From assembly GCA_045654645.1 (NCBI GenBank), contig JAZONR010000035.1:1-61688 (forward strand): 61,688 nt of DNA, in the 5' to 3' direction. Source of the stretch: HGM04593 sp045654645 (GTDB lineage: Bacteria > Bacteroidota > Bacteroidia > Bacteroidales > Bacteroidaceae). A program made the translations under genes and the position numbers. Shown piece after piece: positions 49,902 to 57,403 of the stretch (the stretch's first letter is position 1; each line of letters starts with the position of its first letter). Below the pieces are notes generated by a model. It saw only the letters and a program-made list of their open reading frames with translations, was not told where the DNA came from and ran no database searches.

Positions 49902-49932
49902 TTTTTGAGTTCTATTTAAATGATTAAAGTAG

Positions 49933-50511
49933 ATGAATAAGGTATATCTTGAGAATTTTGAGAGTCGCATAACCGATGAATTGTTGCGTATGTGCAAGCA
50001 GTATGGCGTGCTTGATGGTACGTTGCTTGCCACCGATGATATCAGCTCTCGTTGGAATGAGTTGGCGCCGGAGTATATGGCCGATGCTGTGCCCAATATT
50101 GCCGATTATCCAACTGTGGCTATTGCTTGGGCCGGCTATTTAGGGATGGCGGTTGCTCATCAATGGGATGGCGACTGGGCTGCACACAGCAAGGATGGGT
50201 ATAATAGTTATTATGGCGAGCAGGGCTTTGATGATATGGATGAGCATATTGTGCGTGATATTATCGGTTTTCATTTGAACTCTAACGAGGCTAAAGGTAT
50301 TGAGGATATGATGCGCAGGCTTGGCGAGATGGCGCTCACTCTCATACGCCGCGAGAATATAGAGCCGCAATCTCCTATGGCGTTCCACGTTTATGCACGT
50401 GTGGTGAAGGTTATGTTCCGCATTGGTGCAGCTATTGAGCTGAAGAGAATGGGGTATAAGTTTGAGCAGGTAAATCTGCCTAATTTGGGTAACGGAATGG
50501 CTCAGTGCTGA
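49933..50511 (+). CDS. Conserved-looking protein of unknown function
   Basis: 192 residues, cytoplasmic, no signal peptide. It is mostly helical with many Trp/Tyr in the middle (AIAWAGYLGMAVAHQWDGDW, DGYNSYYGEQGFDDMDEH) and a basic helix near the end (AAIELKRMGYKFEQVN). I do not recognise the family. It begins 31 bases after the NifX-like gene and ends at a strong terminator, so it is the last gene of the ribE unit. Confidence 0.75.
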   Translation: MNKVYLENFESRITDELLRMCKQYGVLDGTLLATDDISSRWNELAPEYMADAVPNIADYPTVAIAWAGYLGMAVAHQWDGDWAAHSKDGYNSYYGEQGFDDMDEHIVRDIIGFHLNSNEAKGIEDMMRRLGEMALTLIRRENIEPQSPMAFHVYARVVKVMFRIGAAIELKRMGYKFEQVNLPNLGNGMAQC

Positions 50512-50527
50512 TCTGTTATCTATATAC

Positions 50528-50568
50528 AAACATAGCCCGTCGTGCGTCGCACGACGGGCTATGTTTTT
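50528..50568. terminator. Terminator after the ribE unit (bidirectional)
   Basis: Arms ACATAGCCCGTCGTGC / GCACGACGGGCTATGT with a 3-base loop and a T tail; A tract on the 5' side serves the converging FadL gene. Confidence 0.92.
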
Positions 50569-50585
50569 TAGTATTCTCTCTGTTT

Positions 50586-51920
50586 TTAGAATTTGAAATC
50601 AACGCCCAATGTTGCATTGTATGTGTTACGCACATAGCTTGAGAGCTGTGTCTTGTAGTTTGCGTACGCAGCATAGCAGAAACCTGCGTTCAGGTCCCAG
50701 TGCTCGTTGAAGCTGTACTTTGCGCCAATGCCGGTCATAAATGAGTCATTTACGAATGATATGTCGCTGATGTAGCTGTCGGTAATACCAAAGTCGCTGT
50801 ACTGAACGCCGGCCGACAGCAACAGGTTCTTTGTTACATTGAACTCAACACCTGCCTGAAGCTCGTATGTGTTGTGCGCAAGGTGTTTGTTGTTGTCGCC
50901 GCCAAGGAGAGACTCAACTGTTGCGTCCTTGTCAAAGTAATATGTTGCACCAAGCATTGCCTTGAACCAAGATGTAGCCTGCCAAGAGCCTGCGAGTGAA
51001 AGCATTGCAGGAGTGTCCAAACGCTGCTTCTTGCCATCGGCAAAACCACCGAGATATGTGCCCAATGCACCACCGGCAATGCTCTGTACAGTGCTTCCCA
51101 TACCGGTGCTGTTAAGGAACTCGCTGGTAGCAATTTCCATCTTCTCTGTGTCGTTCTCTACAGTGTTCACAGTTTGGAATTCATACTTTGCAGCAAAATT
51201 GAAGTCTCCTATTTTATAGTCGATACCAACTACAGGAGTGAATGATATACCGCTCTGGTTCATATCAATGTTCACTGCCAACAGGTCCTGTACTCCCATT
51301 CCTGCTTTTGAGAGGTCGCCAATAGCCTTGATGGTGCCTTTGTAGTTGTTGCTAAGGTAGTTTCCACGAACACCAACAAATGCAGACCAGTTGTCAGAGA
51401 TTCTGTATGCAGCACCAAGCTGTAGTGAGAACATATACTGTGTTGATTCGAATTGTGATGCTCCGTTTATCGACATTGGGATGGGGAGCATTTGTCCAAG
51501 GTTTGCACCCAGACCACTGATGAGGTTGTTGAAGAGTGGAAGACCATTCTCAAATTCAGCCTTACCGCCACCGCCAGGCATTCCAAAGAAACCGCTGAAT
51601 GACCACTTGCCTGTGGTGTATGAAGCCAGCACTGTGGGCATACAAGGTACATAAACCTTACCCTCATAGGTCTTGTTTGTGAGCTGGCTTGTTACATCGC
51701 GGTCCTGCCACACCATCTGCCAGTTTGCCGACAGTGCCCAGCCTTCCTTGAAGAATGCTGTTCCGGCAGGGTTGAAGTAGATTGCATCGGTCTCCAATGA
51801 TGCGAAACGCGCCGGGTTGCGCACAAATGCTGCGTGCTGGTTGGTGTTTGTCAAAAGGCCACCTGCAAACGATGAGAGCGCAAGTGCTGCCATTACAATT
51901 GTAGAATAGAATCTTTTCAT
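50586..51920 (-). CDS. OmpP1/FadL family outer-membrane channel
   Basis: 444 residues. Signal peptide MKRFYSTIVMAALALSSFAG, then the FadL hallmarks: an N-terminal hatch with NQHAAFVRNPARFASLETDA, IYFNPAGTAFF (the NPAG of the hatch), and SISTLE-like later strands (LSLAGSWQATSWFKAMLGAT, LLSAGVQYSDFG). It ends in a barrel strand NATLGVDFKF with terminal Phe. Members pass hydrophobic molecules such as long-chain fatty acids or aromatics through the outer membrane. Monocistronic, with a -7 element TACTTTTG at 51987-51980. Confidence 0.92.
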   Translation of the reverse strand: MKRFYSTIVMAALALSSFAGGLLTNTNQHAAFVRNPARFASLETDAIYFNPAGTAFFKEGWALSANWQMVWQDRDVTSQLTNKTYEGKVYVPCMPTVLASYTTGKWSFSGFFGMPGGGGKAEFENGLPLFNNLISGLGANLGQMLPIPMSINGASQFESTQYMFSLQLGAAYRISDNWSAFVGVRGNYLSNNYKGTIKAIGDLSKAGMGVQDLLAVNIDMNQSGISFTPVVGIDYKIGDFNFAAKYEFQTVNTVENDTEKMEIATSEFLNSTGMGSTVQSIAGGALGTYLGGFADGKKQRLDTPAMLSLAGSWQATSWFKAMLGATYYFDKDATVESLLGGDNNKHLAHNTYELQAGVEFNVTKNLLLSAGVQYSDFGITDSYISDISFVNDSFMTGIGAKYSFNEHWDLNAGFCYAAYANYKTQLSSYVRNTYNATLGVDFKF

Positions 51921-51979
51921 AGTAATTGTGTTTTAATTAGACTTCTTTTCTTTCTTCCTCTATATTGGAAATTGTTGCA

Positions 51980-51987
51980 CAAAAGTA
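51980..51987 (-). promoter_or_regulatory. -7 element (TACTTTTG) of the FadL-like gene
   Basis: Minus-strand TACTTTTG, 60 bases upstream of the start codon; the -33 is unclear. The rest of 51988-52160 shows nothing recognisable. Confidence 0.55.
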
Positions 51988-52167
51988 GGTTGTTTGTGCA
52001 ATAATGAAAAAGATTAGTCTTAATTTAACTATAAATATGTAGATAAATTACTCTTGTTGTACAAAAATGACGTTGCTTTTTGTAGATAATGGTGATGTGT
52101 TCCACGTTTCCTCTTTTTTGACTGTGAATATTTGCCCTTGGTTTTACTCTCTTGTGATATATAAAAA

Positions 52168-52198
52168 AATCTCTCCAAGCTGTTGCCTGGAGAGATTT
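52168..52198 (-). terminator. Terminator after rpiB
   Basis: Stem AAATCTCTCCA / TGGAGAGATTT, followed on the minus strand by TTTTTT (52167-52162). Confidence 0.85.
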
Positions 52199-52222
52199 AT
52201 ATATATTATAATGTATAGTCCT

Positions 52223-52660
52223 TTACTTTTTTACCGGTATTGCGTCTATGCGTGCCTGGTGGCGGCCACCCTCAAATGGTGTTTCCAAGAATGTCATTAC
52301 ACACTCTTTGGCGCTCTCATTGGCAATGAAGCGGCCCGGCATAACCATCACATTGGCATCGTTGTGCTGGCGTGCGAGTGCTGCAATTTCGGGCATCCAG
52401 CAGAGTGCACTGCGTATTGCATCGTGGTGGTTAAGGGTCATATTAATGCCATTACCTGTGCCACAGATTGCTATTCCGCGCTTCAACTCGCCTTGCTCAA
52501 TGGCATTGGCAAGAGCGTGGGCAAACTCGGGGTAGTTGCAACTTTCGGTGCTGTTGGTACCAAAATCCACATATTCATATCCCATTTCATTGAGCCACTC
52601 CTTAACCTGCTCCTTTAAAGGGTAGCCGGCGTGGTCGCTTGCAAGTCCAATCTTTTTCAT
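52223..52660 (-). CDS. rpiB: Ribose-5-phosphate isomerase B
   Basis: 145 residues. Interconverts ribose-5-phosphate and ribulose-5-phosphate. N-terminal IGLASDHAGYPLKEQV, catalytic Cys in AICGTGNGINM, and DANVMVMPGRFI are diagnostic of the RpiB/LacAB family. Its ATG overlaps the transketolase stop codon (TAATG), so the two pentose phosphate enzymes are translationally coupled. Confidence 0.95.
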   Translation of the reverse strand: MKKIGLASDHAGYPLKEQVKEWLNEMGYEYVDFGTNSTESCNYPEFAHALANAIEQGELKRGIAICGTGNGINMTLNHHDAIRSALCWMPEIAALARQHNDANVMVMPGRFIANESAKECVMTFLETPFEGGRHQARIDAIPVKK

Positions 52661-54672
52661 TATAGCATTGCTTTTACCTGGTTATACACATTCTCTGCTG
52701 TGAAGCCGAGCTTCTCATCGAGCACCTTGTAGGGTGCTGAGAAACCGAATGACTCCAAGCCCCATACCTTGCCATTGGCACCTACAAGGCCTTCGAGGTT
52801 CACCGGCAGGCCGGCTGTGAGGCCGAATATCTTTGCTCCTGTGGGAAGGATGCTCTGCTGGTACTCCTTGGACTGTGTGCGGAAGAGGCCCTCTGACGGA
52901 ACTGATACAATGCGTGTCTTTACGCCGTCGGCCTTTAGAAGCTTGGCGCCATCAACAAGTGTAGATACCTCTGAACCTGATGCAAGGAGAATTACGTCAT
53001 ACTCCTCGTCGCTGCCTGCGACAATGTATGCACCCTTTGCTACATCCTCGTAGTTTGTACCCTGGGGCAGGTTGGTTACGTTCTGACGTGAGAAAATGAG
53101 GCCTGTGGGGGTGTTGTCGTTCTCCATTGCAAGCTTCCACGCTTGTGTTGCCTCGTTTACATCGGCCGGGCGCAGAACAAGCATTGAGTTCTTGCCGCTG
53201 TGGTTCTTTACCTTCTCCATTAGGCGCACCTGTGCTTCCTGCTCAACAGGCTCGTGTGTGGGGCCGTCCTCGCCAACGCGGAATGCGTCGTGCGACCATA
53301 TAAACTTCACGGGAAGCTCCATAAGGGCTGCCATACGTATTGCGGGTTTCATATAGTCGCTGAATACGAAGAATGTACCGCAGGCTGCTATTACACCACC
53401 GTGGAGTGCCATACCAATGCAGAGGCAGGCCATTGTCAGCTCTGATACACCGGCGTGAAGGAATGCTCCTGTGAAGTCGCCGGGTGTGAAGGCGTGTGTC
53501 TTCTTCAGGAAGCCATCGGTTTTGTCGCTGTTGCTGAGGTCGGCCGATGAGCATATCATATTGCCATAGTTCTGTGCAAGGATGCCAAGCACTGTTGCCG
53601 ATGCGTTGCGGGTGGGGGAGTCGGCTTTCTGCTCAATGGCAGCCCAGTCAATCCGGGGTTGCTTGCCGCTGAACCAGTCGCTGAGCAACTGTGCCTTTTG
53701 GGGGTTGGCAGCAGCCCAAGCTGCTTTTGCCTCTTTGCGCTCTGCAACAATCTTGCGCAACTCGGCCAAACGGTTGTTGTGGAGCTCCTTAACCTCGGGG
53801 AAGAAAACGAATGGGTTTTCTACGTCGCCGCCAAGGTTCTTTATTGTGTTGATATATGCGTCGCCGCCGAGGGGGGCACCGTGTGTGCCGCAGTCAAACT
53901 CGTAGCTGCTGCCGTCGGCACGGCGTGCTCCCTTACCCATCACGGTGTTGCCGATGATGAGGGTGGGGCGCTCTTCTTCTGCCTTTGCCTCAGTGAGTGC
54001 AGCGCGTATTGCATCGCAATCGTTACCGTCAATGGTGATAACCTTCCAGCCCCAAGCCTCGTATTTCTTGGCTGTGTCCTCGAACATAACCTCGTCGCAG
54101 CGTGTTGAGAGCTGAATTTGGTTGGCATCGTAGAACATAATGAGGTTGTTGAGCTTCAGATAGCCGGCAAGACGGCCTGCACCCTGAGAAATCTCCTCCT
54201 GAACGCCACCGTCTGAGATGAATGCGTAGATGGTGTGGCCCATTACCTCGCTGCCCAAACGTGCCTCAAGGAATTTTGCTGCAATGGCTGCACCAACGGC
54301 ATAGGTGTGTCCCTGACCAAGGGGGCCTGATGTGTTCTCTATTCCGCGTGCAAAGTTCACCTCGGGGTGGCCGGGGGTTGCACTTCCCCATTGGCGGAGC
54401 TGCTTGAGCTCATCCATTGTGAACTTGTCCTGCAGTGCAAGCACAGAGTAGAGCATAGGCGACATATGTCCGGGGTCAAGGAAAAAGCGGTCGCGTCCTT
54501 CCCAAAGCGGGTTTTCAGGGTCGTGTATAAGAAACTCCGAGTAGAGGACGTTGATGAAATCGGCACCGCCCATAGCGCCGCCCGGGTGTCCCGATTTTGC
54601 CTTTTCTACCATTGCTGCGGTCAGAATACGGATGTTGTCCGCCGCCTTGTTCATTAATTGCTTGCTGTTCAT
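52660..54672 (-). CDS. tkt: Transketolase
   Basis: 670 residues from the Met at 54672 (MNSKQLMNKAADNIRILTAA); an in-frame extension upstream has no family match. ThDP enzyme moving two-carbon units between sugar phosphates. Marks: KAKSGHPGGAMGGADFI, GPLGQGHTYAVGAAIAAKFL, FISDGGVQEEISQGAGRLAG with metal-binding NQIQLS, and HDAFRVGEDGPTHEPVEQEA in the pyrimidine domain. Full length. Operon tkt-rpiB on the minus strand; leader of about 80 bases from a TACTTTTG element. Confidence 0.96.
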   Translation of the reverse strand: MNSKQLMNKAADNIRILTAAMVEKAKSGHPGGAMGGADFINVLYSEFLIHDPENPLWEGRDRFFLDPGHMSPMLYSVLALQDKFTMDELKQLRQWGSATPGHPEVNFARGIENTSGPLGQGHTYAVGAAIAAKFLEARLGSEVMGHTIYAFISDGGVQEEISQGAGRLAGYLKLNNLIMFYDANQIQLSTRCDEVMFEDTAKKYEAWGWKVITIDGNDCDAIRAALTEAKAEEERPTLIIGNTVMGKGARRADGSSYEFDCGTHGAPLGGDAYINTIKNLGGDVENPFVFFPEVKELHNNRLAELRKIVAERKEAKAAWAAANPQKAQLLSDWFSGKQPRIDWAAIEQKADSPTRNASATVLGILAQNYGNMICSSADLSNSDKTDGFLKKTHAFTPGDFTGAFLHAGVSELTMACLCIGMALHGGVIAACGTFFVFSDYMKPAIRMAALMELPVKFIWSHDAFRVGEDGPTHEPVEQEAQVRLMEKVKNHSGKNSMLVLRPADVNEATQAWKLAMENDNTPTGLIFSRQNVTNLPQGTNYEDVAKGAYIVAGSDEEYDVILLASGSEVSTLVDGAKLLKADGVKTRIVSVPSEGLFRTQSKEYQQSILPTGAKIFGLTAGLPVNLEGLVGANGKVWGLESFGFSAPYKVLDEKLGFTAENVYNQVKAML

Positions 54673-54758
54673 ATCTTTGCAGTTAGTGATTTTTTGTTTG
54701 TTGGTGCAAACTGTAGGCTGCTGCTGAGCCACCGCCAATTTGCGTGGTATATTTTTTA

Positions 54759-54766
54759 CAAAAGTA
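54759..54766 (-). promoter_or_regulatory. -7 element (TACTTTTG) of tkt-rpiB
   Basis: Minus-strand TACTTTTG 87 bases upstream of the tkt start; no clean -33 at 19-20 bases. Confidence 0.5.
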
Positions 54767-54874
54767 GTATATTTTGTTTGATTTAGGAAAATATTTGGCT
54801 ACATATTCTATTCATTATAACGAATTATGCTCTGTAATAGATGTTAAAATAGCTTTTTTGTGGCTTTATTGTAT

Positions 54875-54882
54875 TATCTTCG
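54875..54882 (+). promoter_or_regulatory. -7 element (TATCTTCG) of tex
   Basis: TATCTTCG 42 bases before the tex ATG; a TTTG lies 14 bases upstream of it, which is closer than usual. Confidence 0.5.
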
Positions 54883-54924
54883 TGGGAAAATGAGAAGTTA
54901 GTTTATTTATTTGGTCTACAGGAT

Positions 54925-57036
54925 ATGCTTATTGGAATAATTGCTCGTGAATTGGGACTTGTGCCCGAAAAGGTGAAAAATGTTGTAGCTTTGCTTTTGG
55001 AGGGTGCTACCGTGCCTTTCATAGCGCGTTACCGCAAAGAGGCTACCGGTTCAATGGATGAGGTGGCGGTGGGTGCCATAAAAGAGATGCACGGGAAACT
55101 GATGACATTGCAGCAGCGCAAAGAGACCATTCTCTCTACTATTGAGGAGATGGGAAAGCTCACAGCTGAACTGAAAAATCGCATAGTAAATTGTTTCGAT
55201 GCTGTTGAGCTCGAAGATATATACCTTCCTTATAAACCCAAACGCCGCACCCGTGCCACCATTGCGCGCGAGCGTGGGCTGGAGCCTTTGGCCGACTATA
55301 TATATATGCAGCAGGGGAGCGACGTGCGGGGGCGTGCGCGTACCTTTATAAATGCAGAGGTGCCAACAGTTGATGATGCCATAGCCGGCGCCTGCGACAT
55401 AATTGCCGAGCGTGTATCCGAGGATGAAGGGGCACGAAATGAAATTCGCCGTCTCTTTTCGCGCTTTGGAGTGCTGACATCCAAGGTTGTCAAAGGCAAG
55501 GAGGGTGATGGAATAAAGTATTCCGATTATTATGAGTGGCAGGAGAACGTGTCGCGCATCTCGGCCCATAGGCTGCTCGCCATTATGCGTGGTGAAGAAG
55601 AGGGCATCCTGCGTATGTCTATTGGAATTGATGTTGATGAGGCAAACGAGAAACTGTGCCGTCGCTTCATAAAACGCAACTCGCCTTCGCGCGAATATAT
55701 TGCCGCTGCAATAGCAGACGGTTTCAAGCGCTTGCTTGCACCGTCGATAGAGAATGAGACGCGCGCTGCTGCGAAACAGCGGGCCGATGATGAGGCAATA
55801 GCGGTCTTTGCCGAGAATCTGCGCCAGCTGCTTCTCTCCTCTCCGCTTGGGCAGAAACGTGTACTTGCCATTGACCCAGGCTTCCGCACCGGCTGCAAGG
55901 TTGTTGTGCTCGATTCTCAAGGCAATCTTGTGCACCACACTGTAATATACCCCCACCCGCCGCAGAACGACCGTGAGGCTGCCGCATCTATCATCACATC
56001 TCTTGTGGAGAGATACAATATTGAGGCATTTGCTATTGGAAACGGAACAGCAGGCCGCGAGAGTGAGGATTTTGTGCGCCGTTTGGGCCTGGCTCCCGAT
56101 ATCTTTGTTGTCAATGAAGATGGCGCATCGGTCTATTCGGCATCGGCAGTGGCACGCGAGGAGTTCCCCAATGAGGATGTAACTGTTCGTGGTGCCGTTT
56201 CCATTGGGCGAAGGTTGATAGATCCTCTGTCCGAGCTTGTGAAAATTGAGCCACGTTCTATTGGAGTGGGGCAGTATCAGCATAGTGTGGACCAAACTAA
56301 ACTCAAAGAGCGTCTCGATGCGGTTGTGGAAAGCTGTGTCAATCACGTTGGGGTTAATCTGAACACTGCCACCAAACAGATTTTGACTCACATATCGGGC
56401 CTTGGACCTGTGCTTGCCGATAACATTGTTAAATATCGTGCCCAAAACGGTGATTTCCGCACTCGCAAAGAGTTGCTTAAAGTGCCACGTCTTGGCAACA
56501 AGGCTTTTGAACAGGCTGCCGGTTTCCTGCGTGTGGTGGGGGGCGATAATCTGCTCGATAACACTGCTGTGCATCCTGAATCCTATGCCATAGTTGTGAA
56601 AATGGCCGCTGATGCCGGTGTCTCATTGGAGCAGTTCATCAAAGACAATGAACTGCGCAAAAAAGTGCTGCTTGCCAATTATGTAACCGATAAGGTTGGA
56701 ATACCTACATTAACCGACATTATGGATGCCCTCAACAAACGTGGTCTCGACCCACGCGAACAGGCTAAAGCCTTCTCCTTCGACCCCAATGTACACAATA
56801 TTGAGGATTTACGCGTAGGTATGCTACTGCCCGGCCTTGTTTCCAATATAACGGCATTTGGTGCTTTTGTGAATATAGGCGTGCATCAAGACGGTCTTGT
56901 TCACATTTCACAACTTGCCGACAAGTTCGTCTCCTCGCCAGGTGATGTAGTGAAGCTTGGCCAGCAGGTTATGGTGCGTGTTGTGGAGGTGGATTTGAAG
57001 AGGAAGCGCATATCATTGTCAATGCGCGGTTTGTAA
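54925..57036 (+). CDS. tex: Tex-type transcription accessory / S1 RNA-binding protein
   Basis: 703 residues. Order of the Tex family: N-terminal helical domain (VPFIARYRKEATGSMDE), LEDIYLPYKPKRRTRATIA, YqgF/RuvC-like domain (RVLAIDPGFRTGCKVVVLD, AIGNGTAGRESEDFVR), helix-hairpin-helix pair (HISGLGPVLADNIVKYR, FRTRKELLKVPRLG) and a C-terminal S1 domain (GMLLPGLVSNITAFGAFVNI). A nucleic-acid-binding protein linked to transcription and stress tolerance. Single gene, followed by a cluster of family A repeats. Confidence 0.96.
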   Translation: MLIGIIARELGLVPEKVKNVVALLLEGATVPFIARYRKEATGSMDEVAVGAIKEMHGKLMTLQQRKETILSTIEEMGKLTAELKNRIVNCFDAVELEDIYLPYKPKRRTRATIARERGLEPLADYIYMQQGSDVRGRARTFINAEVPTVDDAIAGACDIIAERVSEDEGARNEIRRLFSRFGVLTSKVVKGKEGDGIKYSDYYEWQENVSRISAHRLLAIMRGEEEGILRMSIGIDVDEANEKLCRRFIKRNSPSREYIAAAIADGFKRLLAPSIENETRAAAKQRADDEAIAVFAENLRQLLLSSPLGQKRVLAIDPGFRTGCKVVVLDSQGNLVHHTVIYPHPPQNDREAAASIITSLVERYNIEAFAIGNGTAGRESEDFVRRLGLAPDIFVVNEDGASVYSASAVAREEFPNEDVTVRGAVSIGRRLIDPLSELVKIEPRSIGVGQYQHSVDQTKLKERLDAVVESCVNHVGVNLNTATKQILTHISGLGPVLADNIVKYRAQNGDFRTRKELLKVPRLGNKAFEQAAGFLRVVGGDNLLDNTAVHPESYAIVVKMAADAGVSLEQFIKDNELRKKVLLANYVTDKVGIPTLTDIMDALNKRGLDPREQAKAFSFDPNVHNIEDLRVGMLLPGLVSNITAFGAFVNIGVHQDGLVHISQLADKFVSSPGDVVKLGQQVMVRVVEVDLKRKRISLSMRGL

Positions 57037-57040
57037 AGTC

Positions 57041-57155
57041 CACTAAAAAGGCATCTGCTGTGTTACGGTTGTTTTTTGCAACAGTCATTTACACAAAAGT
57101 AAACTCCTGTTTTAAAAAACAACCAAGCCTTGCATCTGCTCTTTTTATTGAACTT
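57041..57155. repeat. Dispersed intergenic element, family A, copy 3
   Basis: AAAAAGGCATCTGCTG start, stem GGTTGTTTTTT / AAAAAACAACC around CAACAGTCATTTAC...GTAAACTCCTG, then CAAGCCTTGCATCTGCT and CTTTTTATTGAACTT. AGGC/GCCT closes an outer stem. Confidence 0.8.
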
Positions 57156-57167
57156 TCCTTTTGTGGT

Positions 57168-57282
57168 CTTTTAAAACGGCGATGAGTGCGTTACGCTCGA
57201 TTATGAAACAGTCATTTAGGATATACAAAACTCCTGTTCTCATAATCATCGCAAGCCTTCTCCTCCCCATTTTATAATAACT
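57168..57282. repeat. Dispersed intergenic element, family A, copy 4
   Basis: Same order as copy 3, but the stem has changed to GATTATGA / TCATAATC while still pairing; keeps AACAGTCATTTA, AAACTCCTGTT and GCAAGCCTTCTCCTC. Confidence 0.75.
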
Positions 57283-57296
57283 TCAATATTATATCA

Positions 57297-57365
57297 GTAA
57301 AGGCATCTGCTGCGTTATGGTTGTTTTTTTTGCAACAGTCATTTACGCCAAAATATGTTGCTTCC
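57297..57365. repeat. Dispersed intergenic element, family A, copy 5 (truncated)
   Basis: AAAGGCATCTGCTGCGTTATG, GTTGTTTTTTTTGCAACAGT and CATTTACGCC match copy 3; the right half is missing or decayed. Confidence 0.7.
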
Positions 57366-57403
57366 CCAAAAGATAATCTTAGTATTGCTTCAAACCGCAT
57401 ATT

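Noticed and set aside
55051..56574. 507-codon minus-strand frame inside tex
   Set aside because: Antisense shadow; the plus-strand frame has all Tex domains in order.
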